Assembly (NCBI RefSeq): GCF_000421165.1
Contig: NZ_ATWI01000014.1
Span: forward strand, 1 to 64,000
Direction: 5' to 3'
Length of the DNA stretch: 64,000 nucleotides
From: Marinobacter daepoensis DSM 16072
GTDB taxonomy: Bacteria > Pseudomonadota > Gammaproteobacteria > Pseudomonadales > Oleiphilaceae
The notes under the pieces are model-generated. The model was not told the origin of the DNA and searched no databases. It saw nothing but the letters and a program-made list of their open reading frames with translations. Below are positions 14,925 to 21,577 of the stretch, in pieces. The position numbers and the translations under genes are program-made. How positions within the stretch are numbered: the stretch's first letter is position 1; each line of letters begins with the position of its first letter.

Positions 14925-15384
14925 TCACGCCATGGGCTGAGCAAGACGTCTAACTGGATCAGAAAGGATGACACCGAAGACTGCAAGTCCGCTGACTGGT
15001 ACCCGATACCGAAGCGGTTTTCTGTCACCGTTGTTGAAGCCAGAGCGACTTGATTAGCCAGCCCGTGGGCGTGCCTTAATACCATGAGCCAGTGCGCTTA
15101 CACCGGTCCTGAGCCTGAAACTAACTGGAGCCATGCAGCCCGTCGTTTGAATAGCGCCAGTGACCGGTTAACCGATGAATGTCTGGTGCCCCTGACCCAC
15201 CGAAGGAACGACCGGTCAGGCTGTGGTCCAAAGCCGCGTAAGAGAGCCCCTATATGTGTTTGCTGTAAGTGCCTGACAGCTCGACGAGACTAGCGAAGAA
15301 GGCGTTCTCGCTCATGGGTTTAGGTTGGCCGCTGGCGCGGCCCAAAAAATGACTATTGCCTATTGATTCCGAGAAGGCTCATAT
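14925..15384 (+). ncRNA. Non-coding 3' end of IS1111-type element, candidate bridge/seek RNA region
   Basis: The 460 bases after the transposase stop contain no credible gene. In IS1111-group elements the RNA that pairs with target and donor DNA is encoded at this end, so a guide RNA is expected here. Two copies of CTAACTGGA (14950-14958 and 15121-15129) contain the complement of the attC core GTTAG. An ATGAGCC at 15084-15090 matches the complement of the element's right end. I cannot define the RNA ends or fold from reading alone. Confidence 0.5.
15371..15381 (-). repeat. Right subterminal inverted repeat of IS1111-type element
   Basis: GAGAAGGCTCA is an exact inverted match to 13809-13819. 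Confidence 0.85.
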
Positions 15385-15387
15385 GTG

Positions 15388-15858
15388 TTAGGAGATTTTA
15401 TACTCCATGAATACGGCTTCCGGGTGTGGGTTGAATCGGTAAGGCTCAATTTCCTTAAAGCCGTAATCGCTGTAAAGCCGCAATGCCTTATCAAGCTCAC
15501 GAATACTGTCTAGCCGCACCGACCCATAACCCAATTCCTTTGCTCGGCCAAGGAACGCTTCGGTCAGTGCCTTGCCCACACCCATGCCATGGTAGTCCGG
15601 AAGAACATACATCCGCTTCATCTCAGCAACGCCCGGCTCAAACTCTCTAAGACCGACGGCACCAACATGAATATCCCTCAGCTTGGCGAGCAAGAGTGCA
15701 CCGTTGGGTGGACCGTACATCGTTGGCAGCGAAGCCAACTCGCTGGAAAAACCTTGGAACTCTAAATCCAGCCCCAGAAACTCAGCATACGCACAAATCA
15801 ACCGGCCACCTGCATCAAACTGCTCAGTGGTCTCGGCCACCTCAATGTTTATAGACAT
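15388..15858 (-). CDS. GNAT family N-acetyltransferase (156 aa)
   Basis: This is a GNAT fold: an N-terminal helix region (EFLGLDLEFQGFSSELASLP), a central VGAVGLREFEPGVAEMKRMYVLPDYHGMGVGKALTEA segment holding the acetyl-CoA-binding loop, and a C-terminal YSDYGFKEIEPYRFNP ending. It is a distant paralogue of the cassette gene at 17870, sharing EIEPY-FNP and the same domain order. ATG 15858 is preceded by AGGAGATAGGG. The TAA stop coincides with the right remnant of the IS-interrupted attC. Substrate unknown. Confidence 0.88.
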   Translation of the reverse strand: MSINIEVAETTEQFDAGGRLICAYAEFLGLDLEFQGFSSELASLPTMYGPPNGALLLAKLRDIHVGAVGLREFEPGVAEMKRMYVLPDYHGMGVGKALTEAFLGRAKELGYGSVRLDSIRELDKALRLYSDYGFKEIEPYRFNPHPEAVFMEYKIS

Positions 15859-15865
15859 CCCTATC

Positions 15866-15936
15866 TCCTAACGCCTGGGCTAAGCCGCCGGTTGGAGCGC
15901 CAGCGCAAACCGGTCGGCTTGAGCCCTTGGTTATCT
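15866..15936 (-). repeat. attC site, about 71 bp
   Basis: Cores TCCTAAC and GTTATCT, with arms GGGCTAAGCCG / CGGCTTGAGCCC. It belongs to the CxxC-SH zinc protein cassette. Confidence 0.9.
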
Positions 15937-16809
15937 GAAAATTTTTGCACCGAACCTCTGATAATCGTGCATTAAAGCTTTGAACTGCTTTGAATTTGCA
16001 GCTTTTTCCGGATGCTCTGCAATAAAATCTTCGAATTTTTTGAGATCTTTTTCAGGTATTTGCCGGTGCGCCAAAATCATTTCTTCGGCCTTTTCAAAAA
16101 CATAACTATGAAAGCCGTCAGGCCAACGGTATGACCTAGGGATGAGCTTTCCTTCTTTGAGTGCGATTCTGCTGGCCCTCAACTTATTCAATTGTTTGGC
16201 CTTCACGACACCGAGAATGATAAAGGATGGGATTTTTGTATAAATGTACAAGTCGGTTGAATTACCAACGATATCCATCGCCATTCCCCTAAGGAAGTAA
16301 CGATTGATTCCTGTAGGCAATTCATTGCTGTCCGTCGACTCTATTTCTTGGAGATGGAAAACATGCTGTTCGTATTGTTCTAGATTTTCGGTTTTCCCGA
16401 GAATAAATCTTCTCAGGTGGTCTTGGGCCGCGTCTAGTTGCTCGTAATACTCAACCGGTTTGTCTCGATCAGGGTTCTTATGGCGAATTAAGGTCAATGT
16501 CCGCCACGAGAGTGACGCGCAAAACTTCGCAAACCATGGGCCGTAAGAGGCGGTTGAATGTCCCTGATCCGCAAAGGGATAGAATATTTTATTGGCGAAC
16601 TCCCTTTCCCAATTTGATAGAAGTCCTTCGCACTGCCCACATAGCCAATATTCCTTGGCTGTATCCTGTGCTCTTTTTTCTAGTTCATTGTGTTCTCTGA
16701 AATAACCGGTAATCGAAGTCTTTTTGAGCCATTTCCCAACAAACTTAGGAATGAAATGGCTCTCCTTCAATTTTTCCTGTTGCCCACATAGTCTGCACGT
16801 ACCGATCAT
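15931..16809 (-). CDS. HNH-like / zinc-finger protein of unknown function (292 aa)
   Basis: The N-terminus has C5-x2-C8 (CRLCG), then a KESHFIPKF motif with His18, then C57-x2-C60 (LCGQCEG). This CxxC-(L)xxSHxxP-CxxC layout recalls HNH/treble-clef nuclease-like proteins found in phage-related and defence neighbourhoods. The remaining 230 residues are mixed alpha/beta, with a Trp-rich WFAKFCASLSWRTLTLIRH helix and an SFIILGVVKAKQLNKLRAS region. No catalytic Asn-His pair is obvious, so nuclease activity is not claimed. It lies next to the TIR cassette. The stop TAA is from the attC core. Confidence 0.72.
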   Translation of the reverse strand: MIGTCRLCGQQEKLKESHFIPKFVGKWLKKTSITGYFREHNELEKRAQDTAKEYWLCGQCEGLLSNWEREFANKIFYPFADQGHSTASYGPWFAKFCASLSWRTLTLIRHKNPDRDKPVEYYEQLDAAQDHLRRFILGKTENLEQYEQHVFHLQEIESTDSNELPTGINRYFLRGMAMDIVGNSTDLYIYTKIPSFIILGVVKAKQLNKLRASRIALKEGKLIPRSYRWPDGFHSYVFEKAEEMILAHRQIPEKDLKKFEDFIAEHPEKAANSKQFKALMHDYQRFGAKIFR

Positions 16810-16822
16810 TCAGAACACTCAC

Positions 16823-16907
16823 AGATAACGCCATTGTTTAGCGGCGCCCTGACAGGGGCGTCCGGTGGAGGCCGCAGGCCGGAACGAACTACAACAACTT
16901 GTTAGGG
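16823..16907 (-). repeat. attC site, about 85 bp
   Basis: Cores AGATAAC and GTTAGGG, in the GCGGCGCCC / GGGGCGTCCGG class. It belongs to the TIR-domain cassette. Confidence 0.9.
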
Positions 16908-16908
16908 A

Positions 16909-17808
16909 TCAATCGTATGACTCCGAGCCTTCTTGCAGCATCTCAATTGATGATTCCATAAACCATTCTGAATCTCCCCAGCCTCCGAGATTGCACCTGA
17001 AGGCCTTTGCCTTATAACCGTTATCCAACAACCACTGAACAAAGCTCTGCCCACGAGGTGTCAGAACGACTTGAAAGCTGAGATTCTGAGAAACGATGTC
17101 AGCTTCGAGTAATTTTTCGCACAGATCATTGACAGAAAACCGACCGTTGCCGATATGGCGGTTCGGAAACTCTATTGCGTACCAGTGCCTACCCATACGC
17201 AAGGAATGCCCTTTTTCTCGAATTAGAAACTTTCCAGACAGAGCTAACTGAATCAGGAAGTTGTCCGCGATAATGCCTAAAAGATCAGCGATGATCCGAA
17301 ACTGAGTATGTTCATCGATCAGTCCGACTTGGCCTACCTTTGTTCTTATCCCAAGCTCTATGGCTTTTTTCTCGATCTGCGTTGATGCAGCACCGAGGGC
17401 GGCAGACAAGTTTCCGTCGGAATGTGGTTGATAAGTAGCGGGGGTAATTCCAGCCAGATCAGATGGCAGCTTCAGGCCAGCGGTTCGGTCGTAAACCAAG
17501 AAGCTTCGCTCGCGACCCAAAGTACCAATGCACATTCCAAGTTCAAGCAACACGTTATCTCTTGGGGCGGCTTGCTCACGATCACGCGAGACAATGAGAT
17601 CATCGGGAGTTACAACTAGAATTGCGAAGTCGACTTGATCGAGTTTCTTGGACAAATCTTCGAGCGTACCCCCTCCCAGCCCGAACACTCCTTGATGCCA
17701 AATTGTCACTTCACAAGCGTGGTCCAAGTTGACCTGAAGGGCTTTCGCACAGGGCAACCCCTCGACCGACGAGCCAATAAAAATTGAAAGACGGTCAGAT
17801 CTACTCAT
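16909..17808 (-). CDS. TIR-like (CAP12/Pycsar-type) domain protein (299 aa)
   Basis: Residues about 7-126 match the predicted nucleotide-binding TIR family of CBASS/Pycsar effectors: SIFIGSSVEG, then VTIWHQGVFGLGGGTLEDL, VDFAILVVTPDD, and APRDNVLLELGMCIG, in which Glu89 is the probable catalytic residue, then LKLPSDLAGITPATY. Characterised relatives cleave NAD+ when triggered by a cyclic nucleotide. The C-terminal 150 residues form a separate domain ending LTPRGQSFVQWLLDNGY, perhaps winged-helix-like. No cyclase gene is in the window. ATG 17808 is chosen because the longer frame begins beyond the attC, inside the neighbouring GNAT gene. Confidence 0.87.
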   Translation of the reverse strand: MSRSDRLSIFIGSSVEGLPCAKALQVNLDHACEVTIWHQGVFGLGGGTLEDLSKKLDQVDFAILVVTPDDLIVSRDREQAAPRDNVLLELGMCIGTLGRERSFLVYDRTAGLKLPSDLAGITPATYQPHSDGNLSAALGAASTQIEKKAIELGIRTKVGQVGLIDEHTQFRIIADLLGIIADNFLIQLALSGKFLIREKGHSLRMGRHWYAIEFPNRHIGNGRFSVNDLCEKLLEADIVSQNLSFQVVLTPRGQSFVQWLLDNGYKAKAFRCNLGGWGDSEWFMESSIEMLQEGSESYD

Positions 17809-17814
17809 ATTGAT

Positions 17815-17875
17815 ACCTAACGCTGAGCGAAGCGGCGGCCCGTCAGGGACGTCCGACTTACGCGGCTTGTTAAGC
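17815..17875 (-). repeat. Short attC site, about 61 bp
   Basis: Cores ACCTAAC and GTTAAGC. It looks like a shortened GCGGCGGCCC / GGGACGTCCG type. It belongs to the GNAT cassette at 17870. Confidence 0.88.
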
Positions 17876-18361
17876 ATTGCTCTCCAAAACATGGTTCTGA
17901 AGATCAAATGCATAGAATTTAGTGTCGGGCGTTGGGTTGAAAAAATATGGCTCAATTTCCCGGAAGCCCATTAGCTCGTACAGTTCTTGAGCTTTTTTCG
18001 TGGGAGGCACAGCATCTAGGACAACTCGGGTATAACCCAAACCTTTCAACTTAACCAATAAGTTGTCCATTAGCCGGCGCCCAAGCCCGTTACCCTGATA
18101 TTGGCGCCGAACGTACAGGCGCTTCACCTCTGCGGTGTGCTCATCCAACTGCCGAAACCCAACCCCACCGGCCACCCGAGATTGCACAATGGCAAATGTA
18201 TATTGGCCGTTTGGAAGCGAGAATAATGACTCGAGTGAAGCCATCTCTCCCTCAAAATCCTGATAAGAAAGATCGATACTCAGCCAATTCGCATACTCGA
18301 GAATGAGCGCTCTCAACTCTTCACTATCCGAGGGAAAGATCACATCCCTGATCATGACCAT
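17870..18361 (-). CDS. GNAT family N-acetyltransferase (163 aa)
   Basis: GNAT signature: AGGVGFRQLDEHTAEVKRLYVRRQYQGNGLGRRLMDNLL, with the Q-G-N-G-L-G acetyl-CoA loop, then TKKAQELYELMGFREIEPYFFNP. It is related to, but clearly diverged from, the cassette protein at 15388. Two in-frame ATGs (18361 and 18355) are possible starts; the first has AAGGAATAG directly before it. The stop TAA is formed by the attC core. The acetyl acceptor is unknown. Confidence 0.88.
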   Translation of the reverse strand: MVMIRDVIFPSDSEELRALILEYANWLSIDLSYQDFEGEMASLESLFSLPNGQYTFAIVQSRVAGGVGFRQLDEHTAEVKRLYVRRQYQGNGLGRRLMDNLLVKLKGLGYTRVVLDAVPPTKKAQELYELMGFREIEPYFFNPTPDTKFYAFDLQNHVLESNA

Positions 18362-18383
18362 CTATTCCTTGTTTTCGATTACT

Positions 18384-18486
18384 GCTTAACGCCAGCGCAC
18401 AACGGCACCCTTGGAATGGAGGCGCAAGCCGCAATGGAAAGGGTGTCCGGCGGCCATCGGCCGCGAATTGCTGCGCCTTGTTAAAA
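18384..18486 (-). repeat. attC site, about 103 bp
   Basis: Cores GCTTAAC and GTTAAAA, with outer CAGCGCACAACGGC and inner GGCGGCCATCGGCCG hairpin. It belongs to the Rap1a-like cassette. Confidence 0.9.
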
Positions 18487-18491
18487 GCTTG

Positions 18492-18875
18492 TTACTTGCA
18501 AGGAAAAGCTTCACTGAATGCATTAATTGTGAGAATCACCCTGACTAAATGTAAATCGGCAGGATGACTATTTAGATAATGTACTAATACCCGAACTTTT
18601 TGCACAAGTGGAACGTTATCAGGGATACAAAAGAACCCCTCATTTTTTCCACCAGAAACAACTGCGTGGACAGTATTTAGATCGGATACTCCTGTGACAT
18701 ACCCGACACACGCTGCTCCAGCAAAACCGTCTGAAGCATCACCTTTTCCTTCCAACAGTTGAAGGTACTTTGAGCAACTACTCAAAAGAGCATTTCCATC
18801 TTCAAGAGCGCTACTGGCTTTAGCCGGTGCACAGAATGCGACAGTCAATATCAAAAACACCAGAAATCGATGCAT
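18492..18875 (-). CDS. Rap1a/Tai-type immunity-like periplasmic protein (127 aa)
   Basis: The signal peptide (MHRFLVFLILTVAFCAPAKA, cleavage expected near residue 20) is followed by a domain with C34, C56-VGYVTG, FCIPDNV, YLNSHPADLH and a terminal AFPCK. This is the pattern of the Rap1a/Tai family, in which Rap1a protects Serratia from a type VI secretion amidase effector. No matching effector gene is in the window, so it may be an orphan immunity protein or have another envelope role. ATG 18875 has GGGAAAATA upstream. Confidence 0.8.
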   Translation of the reverse strand: MHRFLVFLILTVAFCAPAKASSALEDGNALLSSCSKYLQLLEGKGDASDGFAGAACVGYVTGVSDLNTVHAVVSGGKNEGFFCIPDNVPLVQKVRVLVHYLNSHPADLHLVRVILTINAFSEAFPCK

Positions 18876-18884
18876 TATTTTCCC

Positions 18885-18956
18885 TTTTAACGCCAGTGGT
18901 AATGGGCGCCAACGGAGCGGAGCGTAGTTGGCGTCCCGTTGACCACCTTGTTATGC
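18885..18956 (-). repeat. attC site, about 72 bp
   Basis: Cores TTTTAAC and GTTATGC. It is nearly identical to the attC at 20477, which follows an unrelated gene. Confidence 0.9.
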
Positions 18957-19286
18957 CTCAGTCCGAATAAATTTTTCATAGCACTCGCAGCAGAGCCAAG
19001 TGCGACCTTCTATGGTATAGCCTTCACCAGACTCAGGATCATCTGCCTCGTGCAATGACCACCAACATATTTCGCAATGGTCGTGATTCCAACCATCCTC
19101 AACAAGCTTTGTATATTCAGGACGATAGCTTTGGCCGACGTACTCTGACGTTTTACCTTTGGATACGAGAGCGGCTCTTGGCAGCCACTTCCGCTTTACC
19201 CATACCTGCGCCCGAGCCCATTCTATTTGCTCGCCAATATCAGAGATTTTCCACTCATCACCATGGATGGATACATACTCTTCCAT
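18951..19286 (-). CDS. Small protein with two CxxC motifs (111 aa)
   Basis: The C-terminal half contains HCEICWWSLHEADDPE and WLCCECYEKF, suggesting a zinc-ribbon-like fold. The N-terminal half begins MEEYVSIHGDEWKISDIGEQIEWARAQVW. I do not recognise the family. ATG 19286 is chosen because the next in-frame ATG upstream (19301) overlaps the attC core and the remaining open frame is attC itself. The stop TAA comes from the attC core. Confidence 0.7.
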   Translation of the reverse strand: MEEYVSIHGDEWKISDIGEQIEWARAQVWVKRKWLPRAALVSKGKTSEYVGQSYRPEYTKLVEDGWNHDHCEICWWSLHEADDPESGEGYTIEGRTWLCCECYEKFIRTEA

Positions 19287-19297
19287 GTTTTCACCGG

Positions 19298-19400
19298 GCA
19301 TAACGCCGAAGCACAGCGGCGACCTTGGAGTGACGACGAAGGAGCCACGTAAAGGGCGTCCGGCGGCCACCCGGCCGCGTACTGCTGCGCCTGGTTATGT
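19298..19400 (-). repeat. attC site, about 103 bp
   Basis: Cores GCATAAC and GTTATGT, with an inner GGCGGCCACCCGGCCG hairpin similar to 18384. It belongs to the 93-aa cassette gene. Confidence 0.9.
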
Positions 19401-19402
19401 GT

Positions 19403-19684
19403 TTAGTACTCTGTGTTAATAGTGACCACCACATTGGATGGTATGCTGAGTGAAGCCTTATAGCGTGACCGCTCCCACTCCGTTGGGATACAAGCCTCAG
19501 GATCGGATAGCTCTATCACGATGGGAAGCGCCTGATTTCTCAGAGAAACTATATTTCTGTTCGCGCCACCAAACTCTCCCCAAAAGACGACCATTCCCCC
19601 AGAAGAGGTCCGGCACTTCAACCAACAGGTTTCCTTCTCAGCAGACGAGCTATCTTCCACAATTTCAGTCAGCACTAATTCCAT
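19403..19684 (-). CDS. Unrecognised 93-aa cassette protein
   Basis: A small protein of predicted beta-strands (MELVLTEIVE, CWLKCRTSSGGMVVFWGEFGG, ALPIVIELSDPEACIP) ending in ASLSIPSNVVVTINTEY. The strand pattern suggests a small beta-sandwich or barrel. ATG 19684 has GTGAGCCCAA upstream. The stop TAA lies eight bases outside the attC core. No function assigned. Confidence 0.6.
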   Translation of the reverse strand: MELVLTEIVEDSSSAEKETCWLKCRTSSGGMVVFWGEFGGANRNIVSLRNQALPIVIELSDPEACIPTEWERSRYKASLSIPSNVVVTINTEY

Positions 19685-19698
19685 TTGGGCTCACCTAT

Positions 19699-19758
19699 AC
19701 ATAACGCCAACAGCAGGGGCGCGACGAAAGGAGCGTCCCTTGCCTGTACTTGTTATGT
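19699..19758 (-). repeat. Short attC site, about 60 bp
   Basis: Cores ACATAAC and GTTATGT, with arms CAACAGCAGGGGCG / CGTCCCTTGCCTG. It belongs to the 100-aa membrane protein cassette. Confidence 0.88.
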
Positions 19759-20055
19759 ATTTTGAAATTGCCGCCGCGATTCGCGACGGAATCGGTGAAT
19801 ACGAATTCGCCTTTTTAGACTTTGGTGATCGTAGTACATATTAGTTAACGGCACTCCATAACCAATTACCACTGTTGCTATTTTGACGTATGGCCAGGTG
19901 GTATTGGCAAAGAATAGGTCTATACCCCAAATTAACAACCAAACTACGCTGACTAATATTGCCAAGACAGTGAACAGGTTTTTCAACAACGTGGCTTTCC
20001 AGATTGCACCTGATCGGATCGAATCCTGAAATAGTCTACGCAGCAACTTGGTCAT
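19753..20055 (-). CDS. Small two-span membrane protein (100 aa)
   Basis: Two hydrophobic segments (NLFTVLAILVSVVWLLIWGIDLFF and KIATVVIGYGVPLTNMYY) sit between basic ends (MTKLLRRLFQD and HQSLKRRIRIHRFRRESRR). This implies a hairpin in the inner membrane with both ends in the cytoplasm. ATG 20055 has AGGAAGCC upstream. The stop TAA is from the attC core. Family not recognised. Confidence 0.7.
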   Translation of the reverse strand: MTKLLRRLFQDSIRSGAIWKATLLKNLFTVLAILVSVVWLLIWGIDLFFANTTWPYVKIATVVIGYGVPLTNMYYDHQSLKRRIRIHRFRRESRRQFQNT

Positions 20056-20065
20056 GGCTTCCTAT

Positions 20066-20143
20066 GCATAACGCTGAGCCCAGCGGCGGCCCGATAGGGG
20101 CGTCCGGCGGCCACCGGCCGCGTACTGCGGCGACTGGTTAGTG
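20066..20143 (-). repeat. attC of repeated gene-less cassette, copy B
   Basis: Cores GCATAAC and GTTAGTG, the same type as 10491 and 21059. Confidence 0.9.
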
Positions 20144-20482
20144 CGAGGCTTTGAGAACGCCAAATCCCTGGCACTGACCATGACGGCCTACTGAGCAAAA
20201 CACACCGACATACGCCGATGCACCTTGATAAAAAACACCGCAAAACAAAGCGGCCAATGAACCAGAACTCAGCGCCCAAAATCCCGGATGAGTTCCCGGC
20301 GGACGGCCCCACAACGGAAATACCATCCAATACTACCAACGCCCGCATTCGCTGGGGCTGCCAAATACGAGGCCACCTTTAACGGCCTTGGTGCTTAGCC
20401 AACCGCGCGGGCCTGGCACCCACTTACGCCACCAAGGCCTGGGCACAACGCAACCCCAAAATGACCGAGGCCCCGGCAATAA
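20144..20482 (-). repeat. Repeated gene-less cassette body, copy B
   Basis: With its attC this is a 411-bp cassette closely matching copies A and C. The frame that gives 75 residues in copy C meets an early TGA here after a small indel, and the next frames start internally. Conservation is at the DNA level and crosses the frame breaks. The segment from about 20370 to 20470, farthest from its attC, is the most uniform among the three copies. Confidence 0.85.
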
Positions 20483-20548
20483 CGCCGGTGGTAATGGGCG
20501 CCAACGGAGCGCAGCGTAGTTGGCGTCCCGTTGACCACTTGGTTATGC
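20477..20548 (-). repeat. attC site, about 72 bp
   Basis: Cores GCAATAA and GTTATGC. It is almost the same sequence as 18885. It belongs to the PPOX cassette. Confidence 0.9.
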
Positions 20549-21043
20549 ATGTTCCGGCCACATCCCATCCATCATCACTGGGTAGGTGATTGGCTTGTAG
20601 TGGGTAAATTCAATGTCTCGAACGTGGGTGAAGTCACTCCAGAGCAACCTCGCCCCTTTCATCCACTGTGATGGCTTAACCCGTTTTTCTATCTTCTCAA
20701 TTTCTTCGGGCGTGGCTTCACGCATTCGTCCGACCTTGCCGTAAAGTCTCACGCCCGGCGGAGCAACGAAACGGCCTTTGAGCAGAGACCTTAGCCAAAA
20801 GAATCGACCGGCGTTGACTGCCATAATGCAAACATTCGGGTTCTGATCGATGTTTTTACCCAAAGCCTCGGCGTAGTGATCAAAAAAGTACCCGCTTTGA
20901 TCATTACGAAGGAAAACAGTGCCAACTGGCGTGATGTGGGGTGTGCCGTCGGGGTTAACCGTTGCGATCGAGCAGTAAACCGTCGAAGCCTGACCTTGCT
21001 CTAAAACTGACTTTACCTTCTTCCAATCATCCTTGATGTTCAT
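20543..21043 (-). CDS. PPOX-class (pyridoxamine phosphate oxidase-like) flavin-binding protein
   Basis: This 166-aa split-barrel protein has TVYCSIATVNPDGTPHITPVGTVFLRND, YFFDHYAEALGKNIDQNPNVCIMAVN and a later LLKGRFVAPPGVRLYGKVGRMREATPEE, typical of the FMN- or F420-binding PNPOx-like superfamily. Such proteins reduce or bind diverse substrates, and nothing here fixes the ligand. ATG 21043 has GGAGAAACT upstream. The stop TAA is from the attC core. Confidence 0.87.
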   Translation of the reverse strand: MNIKDDWKKVKSVLEQGQASTVYCSIATVNPDGTPHITPVGTVFLRNDQSGYFFDHYAEALGKNIDQNPNVCIMAVNAGRFFWLRSLLKGRFVAPPGVRLYGKVGRMREATPEEIEKIEKRVKPSQWMKGARLLWSDFTHVRDIEFTHYKPITYPVMMDGMWPEHA

Positions 21044-21058
21044 AGTTTCTCCATTTGT

Positions 21059-21136
21059 GCATAACGCTGAGCCCAGCGGCGGCCCGATAGGGGCGTCCGG
21101 CGGCCATCGGCCGCGTACTGCGGCGACTGGTTAGTG
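21059..21136 (-). repeat. attC of repeated gene-less cassette, copy C
   Basis: Cores GCATAAC and GTTAGTG. It matches 20066 at nearly every position. Confidence 0.9.
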
Positions 21137-21476
21137 CGAGGTTTTGAGAACGCCAAATCCCTGGCACTGACCGTGACGGCCTACTGAGCAAAATACACCG
21201 ACATACGCCGATGCACCTTGATAAAAACCACCGCAAAACGCAGCGGCGAATGAACCAGAACTCAGCGGCAAAATATCCCGAATGAGTTCCCGGCGGACGG
21301 TCCCATAACGGGGAAACCCACCAATACTACCAGCGCCAGCATTCGCTAGGGCTTCCAAATGCGAGGCAACCTTTAACGGCCTTGGTGCTTAGCCAACCGC
21401 GCGGGCCTGGCACCCACTTACGCCACCAAGGCCTGGGCACAACGCAACCCCAAAATGACCGAGGCCCCGGCAATAA
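21137..21476 (-). repeat. Repeated gene-less cassette body, copy C
   Basis: With its attC this is a 412-bp cassette. This copy carries the longest version of the shared frame: 75 codons from a TTG at 21358 to a TAA in attC (ends CQGFGVLKTSH). The frame has no ribosome site and is broken in copies A and B, so I do not annotate a gene. Confidence 0.85.
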
Positions 21477-21571
21477 CGCAAAGCTTAGCGGCGCCCTTGT
21501 AATGGAGGCGAAGCCGCAATGAAAAGGGCGTCCGGCGGCCGCAGGCCGCGTACTACAGCGACTTGTTACAT
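21471..21571 (-). repeat. attC site of the first cassette, about 101 bp
   Basis: Cores GCAATAA and GTTACAT, with arms GCGGCGCCCTTGT / AAAGGGCGTCCGGCGG. It belongs to the attI-proximal cassette, so it is the most recently integrated site by position. Confidence 0.9.
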
Positions 21572-21577
21572 GTTGGG

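Larger units (their letters stand above)
13802..15384 (+). mobile_element. IS110/IS1111-type insertion sequence targeting attC
   Basis: A roughly 1.58-kb element is inserted in an attC close to its 5' core. It has the subterminal inverted repeats of the IS1111 group: TGAGCCTTCTC at 13809-13819 and GAGAAGGCTCA at 15371-15381. The ends are assigned as 7 bases outside the left repeat and 3 outside the right one, following the IS1111 convention. No target duplication is expected or seen. Joining the flanks restores a sensible attC end (CCGATTGA-GTGTTAGG). It is transcribed opposite to the cassettes. Confidence 0.88.

Noticed and set aside
16909..17955. Longer 348-aa version of the TIR protein
   Set aside because: The extra N-terminal codons run through the attC and into the neighbouring GNAT gene. 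The TIR motif begins right after ATG 17808.
20052..21358. Small proteins in the repeated gene-less cassettes
   Set aside because: The frames begin at TTG or internal codons without ribosome sites and are broken by indels between the three copies.
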